Shown here piece by piece: positions 40,630-49,982 of a stretch of DNA of 52,641 nt. Location of the stretch: NCBI RefSeq assembly GCF_004421185.1, contig NZ_LXQB01000033.1, positions 1 through 52,641 on the forward strand. Reading direction: 5' to 3'. The DNA comes from Methylacidiphilum sp. Yel. Lineage in GTDB: Bacteria; Verrucomicrobiota; Verrucomicrobiia; Methylacidiphilales; Methylacidiphilaceae. The notes below the pieces were generated by a model that had not been told where the DNA came from, ran no database searches, and saw nothing but the letters and a program-made list of their open reading frames with translations. Both the position numbers and the translations under genes were made by a program. The first letter of the stretch is position 1; the number at the start of each line of letters is the position of its first letter.

Positions 40630-40782
40630 TATATGCTTTTAGTGGGTTAATAGGAGGAATGAAAGTTTTAAGTTTATTTTCTTTTTTGATTCCTTTCCAT
40701 TCTTGAGGCCTTTTATCATTTGAAAGGACTTCGTTTGGAAAGCAAGTAAAAAGCGCAAGAAAAATAGTACATAACGAATGAT

Positions 40783-43700
40783 ATGAATGAGACCGAATCA
40801 ATAAGGTTGCGAAAAATCCGTACTCATAATTTAAAAGCCATCGATCTGGATATCCCGCATAAAGCTCTGACTGTCATTACTGGTCTTAGTGGCTCAGGCA
40901 AATCTTCGCTGGCATTTGATACCCTATTTGCCGAAGGCCAGAGCCGTTACATCGAAACCTTTCCTCCATACATAAGACAATTTCTTTTAAGAGCCGAAAA
41001 ACCAAAAGCTGAAGCCATTGAAGGAATTTTACCTGCTATCGCTATTGAACAAGACAATACGAGTGCCAATACCAGAAGTACGGTCTCAACCATGACCGGC
41101 ATTGCTGATTACTTAAAGCTTTTTTACACCAGGCTTGCCTATCCTCTCTGTCCTCAATGCCATCAAAAAATAAGAAAATCCTCCCCTAAGACCCTTACAG
41201 AGTTTCTTTATAGCGCCTATCCCCAAAAAGATTTTCTTATCTGTTTTCCTGTGCACTTTTCAGCACACACTCCTTTCAAAGAAGCCTGCCTGATGCTTCT
41301 ATCCCAGGGATATTCAAAAATTTGGTTTGAGAACAAAATAATCCGGATCGATGAAGAAATTCTAGAGAGAACAGACTTCGGTTGCCAAGAACTTTTGGTG
41401 GTTCATAGCCTCCAACGAACCGAGCCGCATAAGAAAACAGAGCTGTTAGAAATCTTCGATGAGAGTTTTAAGTCTGGAAAGGGTCGATTAATGATCCTCC
41501 TCCTTCCTGAGAAGGAAAGTCTTGTTTTTAGCGATAAGCTGCTCTGTCCTATTGATAATATAGAATTTGAGGAACCTTTTCCTGCTCTCTTTTCCTTCAA
41601 CAATCCTAAAGGGGCTTGTCCTACTTGTCACGGTTTCGGCAGGATCATCACAATCGACTATGATAAAGTAATACCAGATAAAACCCTATCCATTGCACAG
41701 GGTGCTATTCGACCGTTTCAATCCCCAAATTTTGCCCATTGGCAGGCTTTTTTAGAGAGAATGCTTAAAAAAAGAAAAATTTCTCTTTCCAAAAAAATAT
41801 CGGCCTACTCAGCTGCCGAATGGGACTATCTTATCAATGGAGAGGCTTCCAAGGAGTCCGCTGAAATTCTAGTGGAAGAAGATTGCTGGTGTGGTATAAA
41901 AGGGTTTTTTTCTATTCTTGAGAAAAAAACCTATCAGACTCATATTCGGATTTTTCTTTCTCACTATCGTCTCTATTCCCAATGTCCAGAATGCAATGGA
42001 AGCCGTTTTAATAAAAAGACTCTCTGCTACAAAATTGATTCTGGCAAAACAGCACTTTCCATTGGAGAGTTTCTCCAGCTGCCCATAAACGAACTGATCC
42101 ATACTGTTGAGGGGGTGGAGATTCCAGCCTTTGATCAAGCAACCATGAGGATTAAAGAAGAAATCCTCAGTCGGCTTTGCTATCTACATGACATTGGACT
42201 GGGCTATCTTACTTTGGATAGGGCGAGTCGAACACTTTCTGGAGGAGAAACACGACGAGCCAATTTGACCATCTGTTTAGGCAACAAACTCACCAATACT
42301 CTCTTTGTTCTTGATGAACCAACTATAGGGCTGCATCCCAAAGATTGTTCAAGGCTTATCCAACTGATTCAAAAGCTTAGAAATCAAGGCAACACCGTTG
42401 TGGTGGTGGAACATGAAGAGACGGTTATTAAGCATGCCGATTATATTGTAGAACTTGGGCCAGGTAGTGGAGCTGAAGGAGGCCAAGTCATCTATGCCGG
42501 AGACCTGAAAGGACTCTGCTCATGCTCTTCTTCCTTAACTGGAGCCTATCTCAGTGGGAAAAAAACAATCCCTATTCCCCAAAAAAGGAGGAAGCCCCAA
42601 TCTGGTTTTTTAGAAATTCGCAGAGCTACTATCCATAATTTGCAAGAGCTAGATGTGGATATTCCCCTAGGCTTATTTGTCACCATCACAGGGGTTAGTG
42701 GCTGTGGTAAAAGCAGTCTTGTTCAAGAGATAATTTCTTACAGCCTCCACAAAATACAAGAGATAAATCCTCCTCCAGGACCATTCCTCACAGACAGAGC
42801 CCTAATCAAAGGTTGGGAAAATATAGAAGAAGTTATTGAAATAGATCAATCACCTATTTTCAAAACTCCAAGATCAAATATAGCTCTTTATTTAGGCATC
42901 TGGCCTTATGTCAAACAACTTTTTGCTTCAACTGAAGCTGCTCAAATTCAGGGTCTAGAAGAAAGCCATTTTTCGATCAATTCAGGCGAGGGACGCTGTC
43001 CAAGATGTCTTGGGCTTGGCTACGAAAAAATAGAGATGCAATTTCTTTCTGACGTTTTTATCCCTTGTTCTGTCTGTAAAGGCAAAAGATTTCAACCCTA
43101 TATCCTTGCCATTCAGTACCATGGGAAATCCCTCGATCAAATCTTGAGAATGACAGCAAAAGAAGCTTTAATGTTTTTTAATCCGCAGGCTGCCGATAGT
43201 TCTCGACAAGCTAACCTTCATAAAAAAATCAGTTCTTTGCTTACTCTTTTAGAAGAAGTCGGGCTTGATTACCTGCAACTTGGTCATCCACTCAATCAGC
43301 TTTCTGGAGGAGAATCTCAAAGACTAAAGATTCTAGGAATCCTTTCCGAAAGATTGTTCAACAAGAAAACAAGAAGCCACACAAAGCAGAGACTTATTAT
43401 TCTAGATGAACCAACAACAGGACTACATATTGATGATGTCAAACGCCTGATCAGCCTTTTACAAAAACTTGTTGATGCAGCGAATACGTTGATTGTTGTT
43501 GAACATAACTTGGACCTTATTCTCTCAAGCGACTGGGTGATTGACCTTGGACCTTTAGGAGGAAAGCTGGGAGGGAAAATTATTGCCCAAGGCCCTCCTG
43601 AAACTATTGCTGCAGCAAAAGAAAGTTTTACAGGGATCTTTTTGAAAGAAAAGCTTAGGGCAAGCCATTCTTTTCTTCCCACAGCCTCTTCCTTTTTTCC

Positions 43701-45054
43701 ATCAAAATGCCAATCTCTTTTCATTCGCGGAGCCCGTCATCACAATCTAAAGTCCATTTCTCTCGAAATCGAATTAGCCAAAACAACTGTTTTTACCGGA
43801 ATTAGCGGATCGGGGAAATCGACCTTGGCCTTTGACGTTCTTTTTGCTGAGAGCAGGAGAAGATTTCTAGATTCTCTTTCAGGGTATGCCAGACAATTTA
43901 TCCAATCTCTTGAAAAACCACAGGTTGACGATATAGAATGTCTGCCTCCATCCATAGCAATTGAACAGAGATCCAACAGACCAGGATCTAAGAGTACCGT
44001 TGGTACCCTTTCTGAAATCTATCCCTACCTTAGATTACTTTTTGCCAAAACAGGCATTCCCTTTGATCCTGAAACAAAAGAAGAAGCCATACGGCAAACT
44101 CAGGAAGATATATTAGAAGCAATTCGTTTCAGACTCTCCTCTAAAGAAGAATACCGAATTTTAGCTCCTCTGATTAGAGAAAGAAAAGGTATTTATGTTG
44201 CGCTTGGGAAATGGGCTCAAAAAAAGGGCTATGCAGGCTTTCGCATAGATGGTCAGTGGTATGATTGCCAGCAATTTCCCAGCCTTTCCCGATTTAAGAA
44301 TCATACCATTGATCTTTGGATCGGAAATGTCAACGAAACTACTTCATTTGAAGAGTTAAAGAAAAATGTTGCCTTGGCTTTGAGTTTAGGAAAAGAAACG
44401 CTCATTTTATGTGATGCGAAAAATCAGAAAGACTATCTTTTTAGTACTAAATTTCACTGCCCTCAAAGTGGGAAAAGCTTCGATGAGCTTGATCCAAGAC
44501 TATTTTCGTTTCATTCTCCCTTAGGATGGTGTCCAACCTGTCTGGGAAAGGGAACAGTCGGAGAGGAAGAGGACCAGGCAGAGCAACAGCCGATGCTTTG
44601 TCCTGACTGTCAAGGGAAAAGACTCAACGCTCTGGCTAGATCAGTGTTTCTTCCCTGGCTATTACAAAATACAAAACCGACCATTGACTTCCTCTGCTCG
44701 CTTCCTATAGGGGAGCTAGTTAACTATATGCGCTCTATCGAGTCATCTGTAAAACAAAAAGAGATTGTAGAAAAAATCGTTCCAGAAATTATTAAACGAC
44801 TCGAATTTATTTGTAACATAGGGCTTTACTATTTAAGTCTGGAGCGATCCTCTCAGTCCTTATCGGCAGGAGAACTGCAGAGAATTTATTTATGTTCCCA
44901 ACTCGGTTCTAATCTCAAAGGCATCCTTTATATCCTCGATGAACCAACCATCGGACTTCATCCAACCGAGAACCAAAAACTACTCAATAGTCTGGAAGCG
45001 CTGAAAACTAAAGGAATACCCTTGTCATCGTCGAACATGATACAGAGACAATGA
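40783..45054 (+). CDS. uvrA: double-length UvrA, first 1423 residues before a frameshift
   Basis: Damage-recognition ATPase of nucleotide excision repair. UvrA normally has two ABC units in about 950 residues. Here residues 1-980 form one complete UvrA (Walker A GLSGSGKSSLAFDTLFAEGQ near 34 and GVSGCGKSSLVQEI near 637, signatures LSGGETRRANL and LSGGESQRLKI, Walker B VLDEPTIGLHP and ILDEPTTGLH, zinc-binding Cys pairs such as CPTCHGFG and CSVCKGKRF). A second copy begins near 1000 (GISGSGKSTLAFDVLFAESR at about 1006). It has the signature LSAGELQRI. The frame ends prematurely at IPLSSSNMIQRQ; the expected NTLVIVEHDTET lies in the next frame. Tandem UvrA proteins of about 1800 residues are known from Chlamydiae. 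Confidence 0.92.
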   Translation: MNETESIRLRKIRTHNLKAIDLDIPHKALTVITGLSGSGKSSLAFDTLFAEGQSRYIETFPPYIRQFLLRAEKPKAEAIEGILPAIAIEQDNTSANTRSTVSTMTGIADYLKLFYTRLAYPLCPQCHQKIRKSSPKTLTEFLYSAYPQKDFLICFPVHFSAHTPFKEACLMLLSQGYSKIWFENKIIRIDEEILERTDFGCQELLVVHSLQRTEPHKKTELLEIFDESFKSGKGRLMILLLPEKESLVFSDKLLCPIDNIEFEEPFPALFSFNNPKGACPTCHGFGRIITIDYDKVIPDKTLSIAQGAIRPFQSPNFAHWQAFLERMLKKRKISLSKKISAYSAAEWDYLINGEASKESAEILVEEDCWCGIKGFFSILEKKTYQTHIRIFLSHYRLYSQCPECNGSRFNKKTLCYKIDSGKTALSIGEFLQLPINELIHTVEGVEIPAFDQATMRIKEEILSRLCYLHDIGLGYLTLDRASRTLSGGETRRANLTICLGNKLTNTLFVLDEPTIGLHPKDCSRLIQLIQKLRNQGNTVVVVEHEETVIKHADYIVELGPGSGAEGGQVIYAGDLKGLCSCSSSLTGAYLSGKKTIPIPQKRRKPQSGFLEIRRATIHNLQELDVDIPLGLFVTITGVSGCGKSSLVQEIISYSLHKIQEINPPPGPFLTDRALIKGWENIEEVIEIDQSPIFKTPRSNIALYLGIWPYVKQLFASTEAAQIQGLEESHFSINSGEGRCPRCLGLGYEKIEMQFLSDVFIPCSVCKGKRFQPYILAIQYHGKSLDQILRMTAKEALMFFNPQAADSSRQANLHKKISSLLTLLEEVGLDYLQLGHPLNQLSGGESQRLKILGILSERLFNKKTRSHTKQRLIILDEPTTGLHIDDVKRLISLLQKLVDAANTLIVVEHNLDLILSSDWVIDLGPLGGKLGGKIIAQGPPETIAAAKESFTGIFLKEKLRASHSFLPTASSFFPSKCQSLFIRGARHHNLKSISLEIELAKTTVFTGISGSGKSTLAFDVLFAESRRRFLDSLSGYARQFIQSLEKPQVDDIECLPPSIAIEQRSNRPGSKSTVGTLSEIYPYLRLLFAKTGIPFDPETKEEAIRQTQEDILEAIRFRLSSKEEYRILAPLIRERKGIYVALGKWAQKKGYAGFRIDGQWYDCQQFPSLSRFKNHTIDLWIGNVNETTSFEELKKNVALALSLGKETLILCDAKNQKDYLFSTKFHCPQSGKSFDELDPRLFSFHSPLGWCPTCLGKGTVGEEEDQAEQQPMLCPDCQGKRLNALARSVFLPWLLQNTKPTIDFLCSLPIGELVNYMRSIESSVKQKEIVEKIVPEIIKRLEFICNIGLYYLSLERSSQSLSAGELQRIYLCSQLGSNLKGILYILDEPTIGLHPTENQKLLNSLEALKTKGIPLSSSNMIQRQ

Positions 45055-46325
45055 AAAGAGCGGACAAAATCGTAGATCTAGGTCCTGGAGCTGGATCAGA
45101 GGGAGGACAAGTTGTCTTTCAAGGAAATTACCAGGCTCTCCTTCATTCTCAAAACTCTTTGACATCCCAGTACCTCACCAAACCAATGAAGCATCCTTGG
45201 ATGGGAAGAAAACGAAGAAGCTGCAAGAAGAACACAGCTTGGCTTAAGATTGAAGGGATCTCTTCGAATAATCTTCATGATTTAACAGTGGAAATCCCCC
45301 TAGGTCGGCTCGTTGTCATTTGTGGCGTTAGTGGTTCAGGCAAAAGCACATTGCTTAGAGATGGCATTTTTATGGCTGTGAAAGAAGCTATTGGTAAATC
45401 ACATAGGAGCTCTATAAAAGGCTGCTGGAAGCGTCTGAGTGGAGCCGAAGCCATCAGTTCGGTTTGTTTTGTTGATCAGATGCCCATAGGCAAGAACTCT
45501 AGATCAACCCCCATAACCTATTTAGGTTTGTTTGATAGCATTAGGGATCTTTTTTCACAAACCCCACTGGCCCGACAGCGCGGATATACTAAAAGCCGGT
45601 TTAGCTATAACTCTAAAGAAGGCCGATGTCCTGATTGTTTAGGCAATGGGACAATTCAGATCAGCATGCCTCTGCTTCCTCTTTTTTACCTTCCTTGCGA
45701 GTCTTGTGAAGGCAAAAGGTATAATCCGCAAACCCTTGAAATTTTGTATAAGGGAAAATCAATAGCTGAAGTTCTCCATATGACCGTTGCCGAAGCTTGC
45801 CATTTTTTTTCTTCTATCGAAAAACTAAGAAAACCCTTTTCGATCCTCTGTGAAATAGGTCTTTCGTATTTATGTCTTGGTCAGCCTACTCCCACTCTTT
45901 CTGGAGGAGAGGCTCAAAGGATTAAACTAGCCAAGGAGCTCATCGCCATGGAGCAAAAGCGCATTCAAAAAATGTTTGAATGGGGCGCCCAGAAAGAACC
46001 CAAAATTTTATATCTTTTGGAAGAACCGACTATTGGGCTTCATTTAGCCGATATTGAAAAATTTCTGCATTTATGCCAGAGCTTAGTGGAATATGGACAC
46101 ACGGTTGTGATCATTGAACATCATCCTGATGTTATCGCCGAAGCCGATTATGTCATCGAACTTGGTCCAGGAGCAGGGGAAGAGGGGGGTAAAATCATAG
46201 GAACAGGAACGCCTGAAGCCTTAGCGGAAATCCGGCATAGCCCTACAGCTCCTTTTCTCAAAGAAATAGTGGACTACTCCAACCAGCCGTTAAAAAGTGT
46301 GAAAAACCAAAAAGAAAATTCCTAA
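45051..46325 (+). CDS. uvrA: double-length UvrA, C-terminal part after the frameshift
   Basis: Continues the preceding frame: the true reading is VIVEHDTETMKRADKIVDLG across the shift, so this ATG is an internal Met. It carries the fourth ABC unit, with Walker A ICGVSGSGKSTLLRD near residue 90, the zinc region GRCPDCLGNGTIQ and LPCESCEGKRYNPQT, signature LSGGEAQRIKLAKEL, and Walker B YLLEEPTIGLH, where the usual Asp is Glu. Restoring one base near 45016 fuses both parts into about 1847 residues. Whether the shift is real, or a sequencing error in a short A run, cannot be told from one sequence. Confidence 0.9.
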   Translation: MKRADKIVDLGPGAGSEGGQVVFQGNYQALLHSQNSLTSQYLTKPMKHPWMGRKRRSCKKNTAWLKIEGISSNNLHDLTVEIPLGRLVVICGVSGSGKSTLLRDGIFMAVKEAIGKSHRSSIKGCWKRLSGAEAISSVCFVDQMPIGKNSRSTPITYLGLFDSIRDLFSQTPLARQRGYTKSRFSYNSKEGRCPDCLGNGTIQISMPLLPLFYLPCESCEGKRYNPQTLEILYKGKSIAEVLHMTVAEACHFFSSIEKLRKPFSILCEIGLSYLCLGQPTPTLSGGEAQRIKLAKELIAMEQKRIQKMFEWGAQKEPKILYLLEEPTIGLHLADIEKFLHLCQSLVEYGHTVVIIEHHPDVIAEADYVIELGPGAGEEGGKIIGTGTPEALAEIRHSPTAPFLKEIVDYSNQPLKSVKNQKENS

Positions 46326-46354
46326 AAAATCGATTTTTAAGCTAAAACATAAGC

Positions 46355-47974
46355 ATGACAACTACTCAATATCTCGCTCGACAACTTCTGGCCCACAAGG
46401 TCCTCCATGTATTTGGAGTGCCTGGAGACTATTCGCTAAAAATTCTTGATACATTTATCAAAGAAGGCCTACAGATCATTAATACTTGTGATGAACAAGG
46501 AGCTGGTTTTGCTGCGGACGCTTATGCTAGACTCAATGGGCTAAGTGCTGTTTGCATCACTTACTGTGTAGGAGGGCTCAAAGTCACCAATCCAATAGCA
46601 GAAGCATATGCGGAAAAATCGCCAGTGCTTGTCATCAGCGGAGCACCAGGCATAAGTGAAAGGAAAAAAGATCCCCTCCTCCATCATAAGGTAAAAGATT
46701 TCAACACCCAGTTGAAGGTTTTTGAAGCTTTGACTGTGTTTGCAGCCATTTTAGAAAATCCTCGGGACATTGGTGAGCAGATCCTAAAAGCCATTTGGTT
46801 GGCACTTCAATACAAAAGACCCGCCTACTTAGAAATTCCTAGAGATATGGCAAGCGCTGAAATAGCTATTCCAGACGAAATCTCTTTATCGGGAGATTTT
46901 CATTCCGATCCAAAGGCTTTGGAGGAAGCTCTAACGGAAGCAAAGCAAATGATAGAAACGGCCACCCAGCCGCTCATTCTGGCAGATGTTGAAATTCAGA
47001 GATTTGGCCTACAAAAGGAGCTTGAGCAGCTAACCGAGACAACCGGTATTCCCGTAAGCGCCACTCTGTTGGGCAAATCGGTTATAGCTGAAACCCATCC
47101 TCATTATATCGGCGTTTATGAAGGAGCAACAGGAAGCGAAGAGGTATGCGTCTTTTTTGAAAAAAGCGACTGTCTGATCCTCCTGGGAGTGTTCATGACC
47201 GACATTACCTTAGGCTCAACACGATCGGTGTTAGATATGGGCAAATGTATCTATGCGACAAGCGAAAAGCTAATGATCCGTCACCATACCTTTGAAGATG
47301 TTCGCTTTGAAGACTTCGTCCGGGGCCTTTTGTCTTTAAACATTCGAAAAACACTCCCTCAGAATCTCCCCCATCCTTCCATCCGTTCCATCGATCAGAT
47401 CGATGAAAATCAAAGAGTATCAGTCAACTCTTTTTTTACAATCGTCAACGCCTTTTTATCTTCTCAAACTGTTGTCATTGCTGATGTTGGCGAGTCGCTT
47501 TTTGGTTCCATAGATCTGGTTATCCATGAAAGCACTGAATTCATCAGTCCCGCCTACTATGCTTCTGTTGGATTTTCTATTCCTGCTGCTATAGGAGCAG
47601 CATTAGCAAAGCCTCATCTGATTCCTTTTGTGATCTGTGGGGATGGTGCTTTTCAAATGACAGGCATTGAGCTTTCAACTACCTGCCGATATAAGCTCCA
47701 TCCCATTATCCTGTTGTTGAACAATAGTGGATATTCTACTGAACGGATTTTTCTAGATGGACCGTTCAACGACTTAATGAATTGGAATTATAGCAAAATT
47801 ACTGAGTTGTTGGGCTGTGGAAGATCTTGCGTGGTAAAAACAAATAGAGAGCTGAAAGAGGCTATTGAAAGAGCCATTGTAAACAGAGATTCCTTCTGGC
47901 TTATAGAAGTGGTTATCGATGCCGCTGATCGCTCTATGGCTTTACGAAGAATGGCGCAGCGCATTATGCCCTAA
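46355..47974 (+). CDS. thiamine-diphosphate 2-oxoacid decarboxylase (pyruvate/indolepyruvate decarboxylase-like)
   Basis: 539 residues with the three-domain layout of pyruvate decarboxylase. The catalytic set of non-oxidative decarboxylases is present: D25 in GVPGDYSLK, E47 in CDEQGAGFAADAYAR, the His pair H110-H111 in DPLLHHKV, and E462 in NNSGYSTE. The ThDP-Mg motif is GDG (428-430) through NN (455-456). These residues separate it from acetolactate synthase and pyruvate oxidase. It would release CO2 from pyruvate, indolepyruvate or phenylpyruvate; which one I cannot tell. It starts 29 bases after the uvrA stop. A weak hairpin follows. Confidence 0.88.
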   Translation: MTTTQYLARQLLAHKVLHVFGVPGDYSLKILDTFIKEGLQIINTCDEQGAGFAADAYARLNGLSAVCITYCVGGLKVTNPIAEAYAEKSPVLVISGAPGISERKKDPLLHHKVKDFNTQLKVFEALTVFAAILENPRDIGEQILKAIWLALQYKRPAYLEIPRDMASAEIAIPDEISLSGDFHSDPKALEEALTEAKQMIETATQPLILADVEIQRFGLQKELEQLTETTGIPVSATLLGKSVIAETHPHYIGVYEGATGSEEVCVFFEKSDCLILLGVFMTDITLGSTRSVLDMGKCIYATSEKLMIRHHTFEDVRFEDFVRGLLSLNIRKTLPQNLPHPSIRSIDQIDENQRVSVNSFFTIVNAFLSSQTVVIADVGESLFGSIDLVIHESTEFISPAYYASVGFSIPAAIGAALAKPHLIPFVICGDGAFQMTGIELSTTCRYKLHPIILLLNNSGYSTERIFLDGPFNDLMNWNYSKITELLGCGRSCVVKTNRELKEAIERAIVNRDSFWLIEVVIDAADRSMALRRMAQRIMP

Positions 47975-47987
47975 GCAAGAAAAGGTT

Positions 47988-48008
47988 GGCTGAAATTTCG
48001 GCTTTTTT
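47988..48008 (+). terminator. weak terminator after the decarboxylase gene
   Basis: GGCTGA and TCGGCT pair, with G-T wobbles, around AATT and run into TTTTTT, 13 bases after the stop codon. The short stem makes it uncertain. Confidence 0.35.
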
Positions 48009-48028
48009 GAAGCATATTTCTATCTAGG

Positions 48029-48709
48029 ATGAAGATATTGATTGTGGAAGATGATCAAAAAGTCCGTAAGCATGTCAAAGGAGCCTTGCAAGCTGAAGGG
48101 TATAGTGTTGAGGAATGTGAAGATGGGGAAGAGGCCCAATGGCTTTTAGAAAATTACTCTTATGATTTAGCAATCCTTGATTTGATGTTGCCGGAAAAGG
48201 ATGGCATTGGCATTGTGAAGCAGATTCGTCGAAAAGGGATCTCTCTTCCCATTCTTTTTTTATCTGGCAGAGCTGAAGTTAGCGACCGCGTCCATGGTTT
48301 GGATGCGGGAGCAGATGATTATTTAACCAAACCTTTTTCAACGCTAGAACTGCTTGCCAGGGTTCGGGCTCTTTTGCGCAGACGTTCTCCTATTACTCCT
48401 TCGGTACTCAAATTCGAAGATCTGGAGATGGATCTTACCCGTAGAACGGTTTCTCGTGCAGGCCAGAGCATCGAACTGACTAATAGAGAGTTTGAGCTCT
48501 TACGGCTTTTACTCGAATCAGCTCCAAACCCTGTTAATAAAGCCGTCATCACCGAAAAAATTTGGGATAGATGTTTTGATTCAGAAACTGCTTTAGTAAA
48601 TGTCCATATCAATCATTTAAGACAAAAAATTCATTTGCCAGGCTTGCCTCCCCTGCTCCATACGATTAGAGGAGTTGGTTTTATTTTAAAACATCCAACC
48701 GATAAATGA
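48029..48709 (+). CDS. OmpR-family response regulator
   Basis: 226 residues. Receiver domain with ILIVEDDQKVRKHV, phosphoacceptor D51 in AILDLMLPEKDG and Lys in DDYLTKPFSTLELLARV. The C-terminal winged helix has IELTNREFELLRLLLESAPN and VNVHINHLRQKIHLPGLPPL. It resembles QseB/CusR-type regulators. Its stop is one base before the ATG of the kinase gene that follows, so they are translated together. Confidence 0.92.
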   Translation: MKILIVEDDQKVRKHVKGALQAEGYSVEECEDGEEAQWLLENYSYDLAILDLMLPEKDGIGIVKQIRRKGISLPILFLSGRAEVSDRVHGLDAGADDYLTKPFSTLELLARVRALLRRRSPITPSVLKFEDLEMDLTRRTVSRAGQSIELTNREFELLRLLLESAPNPVNKAVITEKIWDRCFDSETALVNVHINHLRQKIHLPGLPPLLHTIRGVGFILKHPTDK

Positions 48710-48710
48710 A

Positions 48711-49682
48711 ATGTTAAGACGCTGGCATCTTTTTACTGTTGTTTTTTCTTTCATTTTTCTTTTCTTATCCGCTATTTTCCATTGGATCGCTGCCGCAAAA
48801 GAAGCCAGGTTCCTTCAATCCAAAGAACATCGAAGAGAATTAGTCCGCTGGGAAGCCTCATATGCTTTAGCAATGGTTGTCAGTTTTGGGGTTGCAGGCT
48901 ATGCTCTTGCAAAATTGTTGAGTAAACCAATTGAACAGCTGCGTTCTGATCTCGAGCTTATTGACCCCCATAACCCATGGCAAAGAATTAAAGCCGATCG
49001 TTATCCCGAAGAATTTTTACCTCTTGTCAATGAAATCAACAAGCTGCTTTCTAAAATACAAAAGGTTGTTGAAGAGTCTGGAAAAGAAGCTGCTGAACTA
49101 GTTCATGAGCTGCGGGTACCGCTGACACTTGCAAAAATCCGATTAGAAAAATCATTGGAAAAAATGGATCCTGAAATTGCTGAAGCGATTGAGTCTGAAT
49201 TGGAGCGGTTGCAACAGCATATGGAAAGAGCCATCCTTTTAACTAAAGCAGAAAAAGGGAATCTGACCATCCATTGGGAAAAAATGGAACTTGAGAAAAC
49301 TACAGAAATCATTATCGAAGGCTTTAGACTTCTTTGTGAAAACGAAGGCCGTCACATATATGTGGAAAAAGAAGCCGGAATCTCCATTGAAGCCGATCCA
49401 TCCTATCTCAAACAGATTCTTTATAACTTAATGGCCAATGCTATGAAGCATGGCTTTGGAGACATTACTATACGAATGAAAAAAATAGGGGTGAACAGCG
49501 CCCAACTCTATGTTTTCAACAGAATCAAGCCAACAAAGACAAGGCCTGGCAATTTAGGACTTGGGAAAAGAATTATTCAAGCACTCGTATCAGTTCATGG
49601 TAACATGACGATCCGCTACAAACAGCTAAATTCTCTATATTGTGCCAAGCTTTCCATTTATCCGAGAATAACCAAAACCTAA
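48711..49682 (+). CDS. sensor histidine kinase with a degenerate ATPase region
   Basis: 323 residues with two membrane helices (about 8-28 and 50-70) and a very short periplasmic loop of about 20 residues, then a HAMP-like linker. The phosphoacceptor box is AELVHELRVPLT with H132; the residue before the His is Val instead of the usual Ser. The N box LYNLMANAMKHG is present. The G1 box (DxGxG), expected near residues 268-276, is replaced by VFNRIKPTK, while a G2-like GNLGLGKRIIQALVSVHG remains. It may be poorly active as a kinase, act mainly as a phosphatase, or bind ATP unusually. Partner of the regulator just upstream. Confidence 0.85.
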   Translation: MLRRWHLFTVVFSFIFLFLSAIFHWIAAAKEARFLQSKEHRRELVRWEASYALAMVVSFGVAGYALAKLLSKPIEQLRSDLELIDPHNPWQRIKADRYPEEFLPLVNEINKLLSKIQKVVEESGKEAAELVHELRVPLTLAKIRLEKSLEKMDPEIAEAIESELERLQQHMERAILLTKAEKGNLTIHWEKMELEKTTEIIIEGFRLLCENEGRHIYVEKEAGISIEADPSYLKQILYNLMANAMKHGFGDITIRMKKIGVNSAQLYVFNRIKPTKTRPGNLGLGKRIIQALVSVHGNMTIRYKQLNSLYCAKLSIYPRITKT

Positions 49683-49982
49683 TCTATCTGTTGGCAACTA
49701 TTTTCAACCCTACCAAGTCCATAGTTCATACCGGCAGAAGGGCTAGAAATAGCAGTACCATACCAATGCCATGGCCCCAAACAAACCCAGCTACCCTTTA
49801 TTCCCGTTGCTAATCTCTTTAGGCTAGTCTAATATTTTTTTGCTCCCTATCCTATAACTTTAAGAAAAATTAAACTACGATTTTCGCTAAATTAAACTTC
49901 TAGAGATTAATTTGTTCTTACAGAAATTCTTCCTAAGGTCGAAGGAAAGAAAAAGAAATTAATAGGAGAAAGGGGGTGTCAA
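49683..49982. other. 300-base gap before tonB
   Basis: No open frame of note. The first half has mixed composition and the second half is AT-rich, presumably holding the promoter of the tonB gene. A strong purine-rich ribosome binding site (GAAAGGGGGTG) lies six bases before the ATG at 49983. Confidence 0.4.

Noticed and set aside
40783..46325. The UvrA region as ABC transporter ATPases or a drug-resistance ABC-F protein
   Set aside because: Zinc-ribbon Cys pairs and the spread Walker/signature spacing are those of UvrA, with no membrane domain genes nearby.
46322..46342. AAAAATCGATTTTT palindrome after uvrA as a terminator
   Set aside because: The stem is nearly all A-T with no proper loop, so it is too weak to call.
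46355..47974. The thiamine enzyme as acetolactate synthase
   Set aside because: It has the His pair and the second Glu of decarboxylases and no adjacent regulatory subunit gene.
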